DNA of 64,000 nt from Homarus americanus (GCF_018991925.1 NW_024736071.1:16365402-16429401), one strand, 5' to 3'. Counted from the first letter of the stretch, positions 11,598-23,690 are shown. The notes: generated from the sequence alone by a model not told the origin. A program made the numbers and translations.

Positions 11598-11624
11598 GGG
11601 TTAGGTTAGGTTAGGTTAAGTTAG
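11598..11624 (+). repeat. Short (TTAGG)n telomere-type block
   Basis: About four GGTTA pentamers, on the opposite strand to the block at 826-902. Confidence 0.8.
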
Positions 11625-11847
11625 ATCTCTGTGGACATTCACTTGATACATACTTAAGATGTCACTGAGGGTACAGTGAACGGAGCATTTTAACTATTTA
11701 CTGTAACCTAAAATACACAAGAAGGATGGAAGACTTTGATATAACCAACTGTATATAAACTGAGTGAAAGGATGTGTAACCTAACTAAATATTACACTGA
11801 ATAACAAGTCCAAACATAATCAATAATAAACACCGATAAGCAGAGAG

Positions 11848-11995
11848 ACACGCCATCACGAGTTAGCTGAAGCTGTACCCAGACACGCCACCACCACGAG
11901 TTAGCTGAAGCTGTACCCAGACACGCCACCACCACGAGTTAGCTGAAGCTGTACCCAGAGACAAAGCCACAACGAGTAAGCTGAAGCTGTACCCT
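11848..11995. repeat. 38-bp minisatellite, about four copies
   Basis: Copies share ACGAGTTAGCTGAAGCTGTA preceded by ACACGCCACC. The first three are nearly identical and the fourth is diverged (AAAGCCACAACGAGTAAG). Confidence 0.95.
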
Positions 11996-12362
11996 AATGC
12001 ACTGTAATACAGATTGAACTACGATGTCCTATATTACAGAATCTTAATATGTGTGTTTCTCGATTATACTATGAGATATTTTTTATTTTAGTTTCCGAGT
12101 CAAAATTATAATATATTCCTTAGTTAAATTTTTTTATGAGTTAATAATCCCATACCATAAGAGAGGCTAGAAGTATCTATTTTACGAGCTCTTCAAATTT
12201 AACTCTGGATCAAAAATCAACCATTTCTAGTAGTAATAAAATTTCGTATTTCGGAGTTGGAATAATATTTGACCAACATTTAAATTGACTCTGTAGTTGT
12301 GTGGGATGAATGACAAAGTACAGAATGAACTGATGAATTACACAACCTATTCATGAGTCTTT

Positions 12363-12411
12363 GTGTCTCTCTCTGTGTCTCTCTCTGTGTCTCTCTCTGT
12401 GTCTCTCTCTC
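12363..12411. repeat. (GTGTCTCTCTCT)4 repeat
   Basis: A 12-bp unit in four exact tandem copies. Confidence 0.95.
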
Positions 12412-12625
12412 CATTAACTATAGTGGGATACAAAAAAAAACAGCTCTCTCGGCCCCCTACGCTTGGCAGGTCATCACGTTAACAATGCCCAGCCTAGACA
12501 CTTCATCTTGACCAATCTACGAACACCAAAGAAACACACAATGTGCCAGCGGGAATTACTTGTTGGTCCCTCCTCTCTCGCCTGACCTTGAGCCACCCTT
12601 CTCAACCACCTGTCACCCAACTAGC

Positions 12626-12830
12626 TCTGCCACCTGATAGAGCTAGTGTTACCTGTCACTAGTAGCGCCACTGCCTTTTAGAGCTAGTGTTACCTGTCAC
12701 TACTAGCGCTGCCACTACCTGCTAGAGCTAGTGTTACCTGTCACTACTCGCGCTGCCACTACCGGCTGGAGCTAGTGTTACCTGTCACTACTAGCGCTGC
12801 CACTACCTGCTGGAGCTAGTGTTACCTGTC
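12626..12830. repeat. 44-bp minisatellite, nearly five copies
   Basis: Unit core GAGCTAGTGTTACCTGTCAC, followed by CTACTAGCGCTGCCACTACC. Copies differ at a few sites (TAGTAGCGCC, ACTCGCGCT, CCGGCTGG). Confidence 0.95.
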
Positions 12831-13031
12831 ATGTTCAGAGTAATACGAGTAAATACCTTATAACTACTACCCCGACTACCACCATTAACTCATTAACACT
12901 AATAGTAAAAATCACCATCCATCACTCCTAATCACCATCACTACTACCACCACTAGTTCCAGCACCAACACCACCCTCATTACTATCACTATTCCTACTA
13001 TCACCTTCACCAATTCCATTATCACTGTCAC

Positions 13032-13032
<1 letters not shown>

Positions 13033-13082
<50 letters not shown>

Positions 13083-13122
13083 TATTATCGTCATCTTCAT
13101 CATCATCATCATCATCATCATC
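13033..13122. repeat. (ATC)n microsatellite
   Basis: Trinucleotide array interrupted by ATTATTATCGTCATCTTC near 13080. The Asp-, Met- and Val-rich minus-strand frames here are artefacts. Confidence 0.95.
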
Positions 13123-13174
13123 ACAACATCTATCAACTACAACCACTACCATGACCACCACTACCACCACTACC

Positions 13175-13660
13175 ACCTCAATTTTCTTCCCTCTCCCTCC
13201 CCTCCCTCACCCACAGTACCCCCCTCTCCCTCACCCCCAGTAACCTCCCCTCTCCCTCACCCACAGTAACCTCCCTCTCTCACCCCCCCAGTAACCTCCC
13301 TCCCTCACCCCAGTAACCTCCCTCTCACCTCCAGTAACCTCCCTCTACCTCACCCCCAGTAACCTCCCCTCTCCTCACCCCCAGTAACCTCCCTCTCCTC
13401 ACCCCCAGTAACCTCCCCTCTCCTCCCCTCTCCCTCACCCCCAGTAACCTCCCCTCTCCTCACCCCAGTAACCTCCTCTCCCTCACCCCAGTAACCTCCC
13501 TCTCCCTCACCCCCAGTAACCTCCCTCACCCCAGTAACCTCCTCTCCTCACCCCCAGTAACCTCCCTCTCCTCACCCCCCAGTAACCTCCCCTCCCTCAC
13601 CCACAGTACCCCCCTCTCCCTCACCCCCAGTAACCTCCCCTCTCCCTCACCCAACCCCTT
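13175..13660. repeat. Minisatellite CCCTCACCCCCAGTAACCTC
   Basis: About twenty copies of a 19-26 bp unit with core CACCCCCAGTAACCTCCC. Length varies by gain or loss of CTCCC blocks. Copies reading CCACAGTACCCC at about 13210 and 13605 are near-identical and 395 bp apart, which suggests a segmental duplication inside the array. Confidence 0.95.
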
Positions 13661-13736
13661 TGTTGACTGATCAAGCGAACGAGTTCCTCCTCTCCGCCAT
13701 CCGTCCTTCCCCTCTACTACCTCCGCCCCCCCCTTT

Positions 13737-13851
13737 CTTCCTTCCTTCCTTCCTTCCTTCCTTCCTTTCCTCCTTTTCTTTCTCACGTCAGTCAGTCAGT
13801 CACTAACTCAACCACTCACTTAGTCGGTCAATAAGTCAGTCAGTCAGTCAA
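13737..13851. repeat. (TTCC)n then (GTCA)n tetranucleotide repeats
   Basis: CTTCCTTCC array at 13737-13768, then two GTCAGTCAGTCA runs near 13786 and 13833 separated by diverged ACTCA copies. Confidence 0.9.
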
Positions 13852-16285
13852 GATTTGCTTTCATAGAGCTGACTCACTCAGTTAAACACATAATCCTTCA
13901 GTCTAGTTAACTCAGTCACACAGCCTCCATGAACATGTATTGTCAGAATCGCAGTTTTTTTCCCTTGTGTAATTAGCTCTGAGTCAGACAAACCATCACG
14001 TTTGGCTGACCAGAGTAGCACTCACTCACGCGTGTGTTGTGAACCGCAGCACGAAAACAATGGGAGTTATTGACAGTTAAACATGAATACAGTGTATATC
14101 TTCAGTGTATAATTGAGTTAGATTATCAATTATTTCTTGTGTAATTTAAATACATAATTTCCTTCACTCTTATAGAATTAATAAACTTGACACAGACTTA
14201 TTGTTATATAGTAGAACATAGAAATAACTAACTTCGTCTTGTTATATAGTTATGGAGAGAAATAAACACCTGGTCTTCTATATCTGACTCAAGAAACTCA
14301 ACAATCCTTCCGTGTAAATAACCTCAGCATCACAAACTCCTCACCTCGTATAGTTTTTCCGCCAAACAAACCTGGAATATATCGTGTTTGTTTAGCCTCT
14401 TCCCCCACCTCGCCTAAAAATCAAACTCCCCAGTGTCCAACTAGACTCAGAGGGTCAAACCTTTCCATTAACTAACCTCAGAGTCCACCAAGAGTCTGTT
14501 TGTTTACGTAACGTGAGTCTCAAATTGACTCCCAGAACACACAGAATCAACAATAACTCAGGCGAGGAACTGTGAGACTCAGCACCCCTCAGGTCGTCTA
14601 CAACATTTAACATAACAAAGTCGCATCTGCAAAATAATTGCACATGATTTCCGGCAAGCAAAAACTTAGCAATTTAATCGAGTTACATGATGCAAGGTAT
14701 ACAAAATATGAACACTTGCAGGTTTTAAGTGCATAAAACAGGCATTAATGATTACTTAAGTTACTTCTTTTACTTGCAATTACTCTGGATGAAACATCAG
14801 GTCAATTGTACACGACACCTTAATCTAGCAATTGTTTATCCACTCATCACTATAGAAGCAACGACAGGAGGGCCTCTCTGCTCATACCTCCTGCTGGGGT
14901 ACCTGTAGGTGGTGTGGGGGATATATATCTATCCTGCCTCGTCTTACTCGTACTTGAGAAGAGCTGTCACATTTGGCTACTGCTATAAGTTAACTCGTAT
15001 AGACGCTTTTTAAATAACAAGAGCTGTACTGCATTTACGACACAATCACCTCCTGTAGAGCAAAAGCTACGGCACAACAGCAGGTATAAAATAACCCAAC
15101 ATGAGCTGTATTAGTAACTACGATACAGTAGAAACTTCGATACAGGTACAATACACAGAGAGTTACAGTATAGTTAAATAATAATCTTAATTCCTGTACC
15201 AAACAGTAATGGCTCCTATTCTATACTGTTTGTTGCTGGCCACACGGAGAGTACTGGCCAGTACAGCCACGGGAGGATATAAACATCTCACAAACACACA
15301 CACGCACACATTCTCGCTGAGCAATTTTCCTTACTTTTCCTTTTAAAATAATTATGTTTCCCACATTTCCTTTTCTAACTCTCCTTATAAATTACATCTC
15401 ACTTTTCCGGCTTCATTACAAGTATTACACTCAGTTTCTTATACAACTAAACAGTCTCATTTTAAAAACCAGTTCCTCAAGTATTTTCTAGAATCCACTT
15501 GTATTCTCTTTAACCTCGGCAGCAAGCTTTATGAATACAAATTTTGACTGACTGCTGGACTGACTGAAACAATTATTTAACCAGCCCGCACAAACCCAAT
15601 TTATAACCAATTAAAAAGCTAATATTTTCTTGTTTATGTATTTCGTATTGTCTTGCTGTAGTCTCCACCGTAAGCGACTTCCAAGAATCTCTGGCATGAG
15701 GTATATATTTCTTCTATATTCAGTGCTGAGAAAATGTGTCTCAGAATTAGCCTCAATCCTTCGCAAACATTCTAAACTTTCCGTCTTCAGCCTCTACTTT
15801 ACCCAACTCTCGGGAACTTGCTAACACGCAGCTCCTCCCTGAAAGAGGTGATCCTTCTTCCTCGCTAAAGTTGTGGTCTGCCGCCTCCACCTCCGTCATC
15901 ACCCAAGCTAGCGAAATGTGTACCTTAATCTCACAAGTATATTTACATACTTTAATACTTCAGTGTAGAAACAACTATTGTGGACAGTATCATCAACACA
16001 GTATAAGGGTACAGTATAGCTTGATGCACGGTACAGCTACAGACGCAGTACAACATCCTGCACTATATAATATCCTTTACTTCACACTAGAATCTGCCAA
16101 ACCTGTTCTGGTAATATTGTTGGAAGAAACTCATGAAACCTGACTGGCAGATTGAAGCAGCTCCATCAGGCGTGTCGCTTTTATCTCCGAAAATCAGAAT
16201 TTCCTGAATAATTGGAATTTCTCATCGACCTAATGCATCGAGCTCCCAGCTGCATGACCGTGACTTAAGACGAGAGTTTGATAGC
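13852..16285. other. AT-rich single-copy DNA, no gene called
   Basis: This stretch is largely free of microsatellites. The longest frames (14455-14661 minus, 15630-15824 plus, 15871-16143 plus) have no recognised domain. A 40-bp segment at about 15664-15703 lies between a TTGTCTTGCTGTAG acceptor-like run and an ATGAG/GTATAT donor-like site, but that is too little to call an exon. Confidence 0.45.
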
Positions 16286-16405
16286 GCTTGATAGTTTAAC
16301 ACTTGAGGATGATAGCTTAATCCTTGGAGGACGACGAGTTGGCCGTAGGAGGACGATGAGTTAACCCTAGGAGGACGATGAGTGACTAGCATGATGGTTT
16401 AACCT
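16286..16405. repeat. Decayed repeat around GAGGACGATGAGTTAACC
   Basis: About four to five diverged copies of a 25-30 bp unit with the word TTAA(C/T)CCT(A/T)GGAGGA. Similar words appear at 30770-31090 and, reversed, at 59815-60090. Confidence 0.6.
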
Positions 16406-16813
16406 ATCCACACCACACCCTCCTCTAACTATCCACACCCTGTAACTCCTTACTATCAACACCCACTCCTCCCGATTACTCCTCTACTCACACTCCTCCC
16501 CCTCCCCACTTCCCCTTCCCCTCCCCCTTCCCTCCTCCCCCCTTCCCTACATCTACTCTTTCTACTTTTCTAATCTCGACCAAACTACCCGACGTGGAAT
16601 TGATAGCGCTGGTCGACTCTCTAGAGATACCTCAGAGGGTTTCTATTGGTCAGTCTAGTTCCTCTAGCCTAGACGGCAGCCAATCGGAAAGCAAGGAAGT
16701 ATAAGCTTAATATTGTCACCAGTTCCTTGGAGAAATCATGCATGAAGATATACGTACATACAAACACTGAGAGACGTACAGGATACAGTATTATGTGCAC
16801 AGACGAAAGTTGA

Positions 16814-16816
<3 letters not shown>

Positions 16817-16883
<67 letters not shown>
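16817..16883. repeat. (CA)n microsatellite
   Basis: Perfect array of about 67 bp. Confidence 0.97.
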
Positions 16884-16884
<1 letters not shown>

Positions 16885-17043
16885 AATACGTAACATGATA
16901 CGAAGTCTTTAGTTAAGAGGTGAAAGAAGATTATTAGGAGTTGAAGGAAAAGTGGTGAAACTGAAATACAGTAGGAGTAGAAAGAATCTGGGCTCAACCA
17001 GATCGCTTCATCTTTCTTATTGGTATGAACCATAGGAACACAC

Positions 17044-17044
<1 letters not shown>

Positions 17045-17075
<31 letters not shown>

Positions 17076-17082
17076 CATACAT
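17045..17082. repeat. (TACA)n microsatellite
   Basis: About nine perfect tetranucleotide copies. Confidence 0.96.
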
Positions 17083-17287
17083 CTACACACAAAGTCTCAA
17101 GCATGTACACATAAACACAGAATTAACACACAAACACACACATGTATTTAAAACATGTATACATAACACGACATTAAACCTTCTTTATTGGCCTTTGTTG
17201 CCAATTGTTTGTTGAGTTGTTAATTGTTAAAGCTGAAAGGATATACATGTTGCAGTCTTGTTTGTGGTGCCACTGGGTAAACGAGTT

Positions 17288-17670
17288 ATGGTGGTGGTGG
17301 TGGTGGTGGTGGTGGTGGTGGTGGTGGTGGTGGGGGTGGTGGAAGTTGGTAGCTGGTGGTGGTTGTTGTGGTGGGTGGGTGGGGTGGTGGTAGCTGGTGG
17401 TGGTTGTTGTGGTGGTGGTGTGGGGTGGTGGTGGTGGTAGCTGGTGGTGGCTAAGTGATGGTGGGTGGTGGTGGTGGGTGGTGGTGGTGGGTGGGTGGTG
17501 GGTGGTGGAGGTGGTGGTGGGTGGTTGTTGTGGGTGGGTGGGGTGGTGGGTGGTGGTGGTGGGTGGTGGTGGTTGTGGTGGGGGTGGTGGTGGTGGTGGT
17601 GGTGATGGTAGTTGTTGGTGGTGGTGATAGTTGTTGGTGGTAGAGGTGGTGGTGATGGTAGTGTTGTTAT
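17288..17670 (+). repeat. (GGT)n and GGTGGGT G-rich tract
   Basis: A pure GGT array to about 17330, then GGTGGGTGGTGG-type sequence with recurring blocks of TAGCTGGTGGTGGTTGTTG. The plus strand is very G-rich with little C. Trp/Val/Gly frames and the minus-strand Thr/His/Pro frame (17174-17797) are artefacts. G-quadruplex potential is high. Confidence 0.93.
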
Positions 17671-17839
17671 TGTTAGTGTTGGTGATGATCTTGGTTATAG
17701 TGTTGGTTGCTGTGGTGACGGAATTGGTTATTGTGGTAGTAATGGTGGCAGATACAACAGCTGCCAGGGCAACACACACAGTGGCTATTTTGATCAATAC
17801 TTAAACTTCCTCCCAGAACTTAAGGTCACTTGACCCCTC

Positions 17840-18210
17840 CCCTCACCCCCCTTCTCTCTCTCTCTCTCTCTCTCGACTGGATCTCCACCAGGTTAGGATG
17901 AGCAGGTGGGTCTCTCCTCCGTCCCTCCGTCCCTCCCTATCCTGTTCTTCCTTTCTTTCTCATTGCCTTCATTCCTCCTTTCACCCTTTCTTTAATTCCG
18001 TCCTTCCATCGTTTCGCCATTTCAATCTCGTTTTGTTTTTCCTTCTTTCCTCCCTCCTTTCTTTCTCTCTGTTCCTCCATCGCTCCTCCCTTTTCTTTCT
18101 TTTCCTTTCTTTTTTTTCTTCCCTCCTCCCATTTCCATTATTTTTCTCTCCCATCTCTCCCTTCTTCTTCTCCACCATCCTCCTCCTCCCTCCCTTCCCT
18201 CCCTCCCCTC
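17840..18210. repeat. Pyrimidine-rich tract with (CT)n core
   Basis: (CT)n at about 17852-17873, then TTCC/CTTTC/CCTCC text to 18210. Ser/Phe/Leu frames are artefacts. Confidence 0.85.
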
Positions 18211-18217
18211 TCTACCT

Positions 18218-18350
18218 GGTCACCACATGGTGGTCAGTTTCTCCTTGGTCGCCATTGGTGATAAATATATCATATATCACGAGAGGTCACCACATGGGGT
18301 GGTGCTCCTTGGTCGCCATTGTTGGTGATAAATATATCCATATCACGAGC
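18218..18350. repeat. 67-bp tandem duplication
   Basis: Two copies start with GGTCACCACATGG at 18218 and 18285. Both contain CTCCTTGGTCGCCATT and GATAAATATATC and end in TATCACGAG. Small indels separate them. Confidence 0.92.
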
Positions 18351-18380
18351 AATGGAGAGAGAGAGAGAGAGAAGAGAGAG

Positions 18381-20160
18381 GGGGGACTCGTTTGATATAA
18401 AATTGCAGGAGGAGAATAAATTCTTCATAAGTATTTTCTTATATAGGAGTTAAGCTAAATCAGGAAAATATACCTTCACTACAAACTTTCACTAAATGCT
18501 TTCACTACTAAATTTTGGCTACCACTCACATCAGGAACTATTCACTGCCAACCCTTTGATTCCTTATTTATCTCGTTGGCTGAAAGTCTTCCTCCGGTGG
18601 CGTTTGCAATCTCTCTGATGTATATATTTCAAGTGAAGGGCGAAATCTGTGAATTAAATTATTATTATTATTATTATTGTTATTGTTACTATTTTAGGAG
18701 AATTATATGACATGTAAATAAACATTAGACTGGAGTCAATAAGTTATTTAAGGAGACTTGCAGAACTCGGGGGCAGAAAAGTTCCCTTGATTCTCTGTAA
18801 TGGATGACATAGACATAACACATTAGTCAATTTCGATCTATTACTATAATCACTCGCCCTAACAAGAGTATAGGAAACACTACAGGAGGTGATGAAAGAA
18901 CAAAGTTTGTGACTATAAGCAGTAGCGTGGTACTTACATAAAGGTCCACGAGACTTATACACGGGAAAAAATATAACTTTGTGAGGATCTGAAATGTTTA
19001 AGTTAAGCATCTGAATGTCGGGTTGATTATAAGAGTCAGTTTCTAGTTAACAAATCCGGTTATTTCTTTTGATTAGTTTTGTAAATGTTGTAGTAGAATA
19101 CTGTCTGGGTTTAACACCGTGTATAAAAATGAAATAAATGAGAAAAATAGGGAAATGAAGTACCTGGTGTGTAGCGGAAGAGGAGAAGGAGGAAAAAGAA
19201 GAGGAGTACCCTGGGGGAAGGTTTTACGAGTGAGGAGAGCAGTGACTTCTTGCCTCGTGTTCAGATGACGATCACGGTGATTTAGCTGCTGGGGAAGTGG
19301 ACGACAGGGAGACAAAGAAGTCAGGCTTATCTAAGGCAAAAGAACGCTCGAGGAGGTCCTGGCACGAGAAAAGTCGAGGACAGGGAAGAAGTGAGACTCA
19401 TCAGCAGCAGAAAAATCTGAGGGGATTCGAGACACCAAATGTCCTGAAACTTTGGGAGATCTCGACTTGGAATAATGCAGAAAGTGAAGTGTTGGAGACT
19501 TAATGAATGTAATAGCAACAGAAGATAAGTTTATAAAACACAAGAGAAAAATGACAACAAAAAGTAGCGAAAATTTGAAAGTTTTCATGACACCGAGGAA
19601 GAAAATTTTGGAGTCACAGTCTCCGCTTCGCTTTGAAGTTAATTGAACATAAGATAGTGAGAGACTGGAGGAAGGAGCTAATGAGGTCGGGCTCTTGCAG
19701 CCAGAATACGAAGACATCATTAAAACTCAAAAGGAGAAAAAGTTGAGGGCGCCGGTAGATGAAATAAAGAAAGCAGTAGAAAGAAAAGTAGATAGTAGAT
19801 ACTTATTGGTCAGGTATAAATTAGAAGGCGGAAATAATGTTGAAGATATGGAAAAAGGTCATTGATCTTTTCCAGCAGAGTCTCCTCGAGATGTGGAATG
19901 TAAAGTCAAGACCGTCGGGCAAAGTATTAAAAGATTTAGTGAGGCAGAGTGTACCCTGCAGGCATTTGGCTCGAGGGAAGTGAAGGAGGTCATCGATGAG
20001 GAGGGGATCCATGTAAGGATGAACAGGCTGAAGGCAAGTTAACTACGCGGTCCATTTTCAGAGGTCGTGGTCATCATTTGCCCTCGGGGAAATCTTCCTT
20101 CCTATCTTCCCTCGCTCTCTTTTTCTATCTCCTTTTATTCTTCTTATTTTTATTCACTTA
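18381..20160. other. Single-copy DNA, purine-biased from 19130
   Basis: Lys/Arg/Glu-rich plus frames near 19297-19503 follow the purine bias. A minus-strand ATG at 19588 starts an 85-codon frame with a hydrophobic N-terminus. No exon is called (see rejected items). Confidence 0.4.
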
Positions 20161-20163
20161 CTT

Positions 20164-20166
<3 letters not shown>

Positions 20167-20219
<53 letters not shown>
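20167..20219. repeat. (CT)n microsatellite
   Basis: Array of about 53 bp with one TTT interruption. Confidence 0.96.
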
Positions 20220-20224
20220 AAATA

Positions 20225-21270
20225 CATGTATTAGCATGATGCCAGGAAGACAAGTGAGAGATAATCTTTCCATTAACTGTTTGATCAGATATTTAGTTCA
20301 TTTTCCTCCTGATTGGTTCGGGTAAGTTAGGCGTGAAATGTGTCCGTAACGAGAGCGATACCTCGGGCGAATAGACCTGTCAGAAACTAGGAAATCAATA
20401 CCTAGCAGCCATCCACCTCTCTATTTATGAGTGAGTGCCCTCCTACCACACCAGGGACAGGACAACAGCTGACGCAGGAGGATACCAGCAGGCAGAAGAT
20501 GACATCAGCCCATGGCGGAGAATATCAGCCTAACTAACGCCACTAACTACCTGATGATGATGACAACAAGTAATACACGAGGACGCCAACGAACACAACA
20601 GTACATAAATCAAAAGTTCTATTAATTAACGGACGAGGAAAACAGCTGAGAGACTTGAGTTGTTGACAAAGACCGATAGAGTTGTACTAATGGAACACGA
20701 GAATGTAAAAATTGCAATCCTGGGGACTAGTCCTGAGGGAGAGTTGTTTCTTGGGAACTACTGAGGAAGGGGAAGAGATCCTCCTGTTACCTGAGGGACA
20801 GGACGGTATGACTGAGCCGCAAGAGAGGAGGCTGGTAGGGTGTATTCTTTCTGAGAAAAAGTTAGTGACTTACGTCTTTGATTTAAAAGAGAGAGTAAGT
20901 TTAGCATTCCGGGGCTGTAGAAGAGTAGAGTGGAATAGTGAAGTGAGGTGCGCTGGGGTACGGTGGGGTGAGGTAAGGTGGGGGTATTTCTTTCATTAGG
21001 GGGGGGGGACGCGGGGAGGAGGGAGGAGTAAAGAGCCATAGGGCAATTACTTCTCTCGGGAGATTGACTGGTTAAGGTAAGGGAGAAGTCGGGAGATTAT
21101 TGTCAGAGGCGGTGGTCGAGGAACCAGTAGAGGCCAGGGTCAGGGAGGACTACACCGTGTTGTTACCGGAAGATGGAGTCAGTTATGAGAAGAACTAAGG
21201 TAAGAGACGATGATTGTAGAAAATATAAAGTGTTTTTGTTATGTAAGACGTCTACCATCATCACCACAAC
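20225..21270. other. Single-copy DNA with weak exon-like segments
   Basis: A run ending CCACACCAG at about 20453 resembles a splice acceptor, and short frames follow it. One starts at an ATG in good context at 20512 and codes 37 residues. A stronger segment with a GTAAGAG donor is at 21107-21199 (see findings). 20930-21010 is GGGGT/GGGG-rich. Confidence 0.35.
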
Positions 21271-21380
21271 CACCATCCACACCTTCCTTCACCCTCTAAC
21301 ATCTGTCACCACCACCACCACCATCCACACCTTCCTTCACCCTCTAACATCTGTCACCACCACCACCACTAGCCACACCT
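21271..21380. repeat. 48-bp minisatellite, about 2.5 copies
   Basis: Copies share CCATCCACACCTTCCTTCAC and ACATCTGTCACCACC. The period is 48, so a frame stays open through it. Confidence 0.92.
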
Positions 21381-21539
21381 TCCCTCACCCTTGCTTTTCA
21401 CCTCCATTGTTCCTCATTCCATCTTCCTCTTCCCTACTCCCCAAAACAACCAACCTTTCCCCTTATATGCGTGTTAGGCCTCCAAACTGTGATGTTCTGC
21501 GCAGTTCACAGCGAAGGAGATATTAAACTGGAAGGTGCT

Positions 21540-22600
21540 AGAGCCTCCTAGTCCAAGTTATTAGATTTTGGCTGAGGTTAAATCGTAAATACTCTGCAGG
21601 AGGTTCTTCGTCAGTGTCGAGACCATGGGAAGAGTTTATTCCTATGGGTGTAATATACTCAACTTTTGTGCGTCTTAAGCTAAAGTTTCCACAACAGATG
21701 AAGTAAAAATAGGTTATGAAAACAATGATAAAGCGGTGTAAAGTGAAACTGATAATAATTTACTGGAATAAGTTTAAAAATAACAATCAGAATCAACAGA
21801 CGAGATGCGGGTAAGATGCATGGAGAAGAGAAAAAGATGAAGTCATAAAATGGGAGAAAAAAGGAAAAAACTGTGTTGATGGAGACTCTAAGAGACAGGG
21901 AGAGTTGAGCCAAGGATCAGGAGGAAGAGGTGCCGTCCATCTGAGAAGTCAAGGTCGACAGGGACGGCACGAGAGACAGGAGCCGAACCATCAATAAAGA
22001 ATAATGTCATTAAATGAGATTATTGAATTCTTATAGTGCTTTTAACTGAAGGCCGCACGTCAAAGGGTTTTATTGTTATCGGTCTGTCCAACGGCTTCCA
22101 CCCAAGAGAAGAATCATAAAGGATTTTTTGTTTAGTAAAGCGGCCATTCAGTATTTCTGATAATTTTTATCATCGTGACGTTTACGACTATTCCACCCCG
22201 GGAGCCAAGAACACTATTGCCACTTTTATTGATGCAACAACCTTGATGTTATCTAGGTGTAATCATCCTTTCATTTTCACAATAATAATCACCTACAAAA
22301 TTACGTATTGTTGATTTCTATGACATTTTTCTTTTGTTTTTACAATTAGTAAAGACGTTACTGTATTTCCCTAAATTAAATTGGTTAAACATGTCCTGAA
22401 TCTCACTGCATGTAAATGACGCCCAACAGGAAGCGTTCCATCCCACTTTAGTTGGGTTAAGGATAAATCTTTAGTAAAGATTTAATAGTGAGGGGAAATT
22501 CATTTAGCTTCAGGCCATGGTGCTAAGGTGGGCTCCTGATGTTGTTGGCAGGGGAGCCGTGGTGTCGTTAGGAGCCTTGTAAATGGTAGTACATAATGGT
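21540..22600. other. AT-rich single-copy DNA, no gene seen
   Basis: No repeat or coding signal beyond chance. 21690-21960 is mildly purine-rich. Confidence 0.45.
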
Positions 22601-22690
22601 GAGTCAGTCTCCTTTTGGCAGACAGAGGTGTTTGAGTCAGTCTCTTATCGGCAGACAGAGGTGTTTGAGTCAGTCTCCTATAAGGCAAAA
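22601..22690. repeat. 33-bp tandem repeat, about 2.7 copies
   Basis: GAGTCAGTCTC begins copies at 22601, 22634 and 22667. The shared remainder is GGCAGACAGAGGTGTTT. The minus-strand frame over it repeats Leu-Thr-Gln-Thr-Pro because 33 is a multiple of 3. Confidence 0.92.
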
Positions 22691-23073
22691 CAAGGTGTAT
22701 GGATCTGAGTATAACAGTTCTACATTATGTGAAGAACTTGGTGATTGATGTTATCTATTGTAGGAAGAACTAACCATTAAGAGTCCTCTAACTTTGGAAG
22801 TACCTGCTGTTAGGGTTTCTATCACAAATCGACGTCGTGATGTTAGGGTGTTCTTTAATTTGGAGAGAACCTGCTGTAAGGTATTGTCTTAGACGTGAGG
22901 AAACTGATATTATTGGTTCTCTAGCGTATAAGGAACTGGTGTTGGAGGAGAGTCTCATGGAGGCGTTAGGTGTGGTAAAGGCTCAGCAACGCCACGCGAC
23001 TATGAATATTTGAATCGTGGGCTCCCGGTGATGACTGGCCGAGCGAGAAACATAGAGGGGAAAAAATAGACTT

Positions 23074-23076
<3 letters not shown>

Positions 23077-23131
<55 letters not shown>
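23077..23131. repeat. (CA)n microsatellite
   Basis: Perfect array of about 55 bp. Confidence 0.97.
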
Positions 23132-23133
<2 letters not shown>

Positions 23134-23690
23134 AATCCTTATCATCCACCCTCTTTTTTTTCTCTTGTAAATAACATCATTCATATATCGCCTGATGATG
23201 TTGGTTATATTAATAGAAACAGAGAAACACACACGTCATAAAGACTGCTCGTAGGATTAATCTTTATTGTTAACAGCACGACTACTATACATGTCAGGTT
23301 CTATTAACAAGCGATCTATCACTTCAATGACGTTGGAAGATAGATGCGAGATAATCACGCTACCTTCCATCAACCGACCTGACTTACCTATTAATTAACA
23401 AAAGGTGTAGCTGATTCAGTTTGAAGATGGATCATGTTACTGTTCACTACTTCACCCCTACGAGTCATTTAGTGTTGCATTTGTTAGTTCTCTTATAGCA
23501 GCCAATATCTTTCGCCCACTCTGTCTGTCTGTCTGTCTCTCTGTCTCTCCCGTAACTCATATCACTTCCTTAACTTCATATACTCATTTACTGAGTAACT
23601 CCAGTCCGCTAACTGAGTAAACGGCCTATTAGTTACACCACAATCAATAGCAATGTTCCTTAGATAACCATCACTCTTATCATTAGAGCT
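23132..23690. other. AT-rich single-copy DNA, no gene seen
   Basis: Contains a short (GTCT)n run at about 23520-23538 and nothing else recognisable. Confidence 0.45.

Noticed and set aside
12420..12600. Open plus frame and a minus-strand ATG with a short leader-like start
   Set aside because: Only about ten codons before a weak GTGATG site on the minus strand, and no consistent frame on the plus strand.
19331..19588. 85-codon minus-strand frame starting with a hydrophobic leader (MKTFKFSLLFVVIFLL)
   Set aside because: The strand is T-rich and pyrimidine-biased, so Phe/Leu/Ser runs arise by composition. There are no supporting splice or promoter signals, and the rest of the frame has no domain. 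It is weaker than the 43.3-kb exon because the codons are AT-rich.
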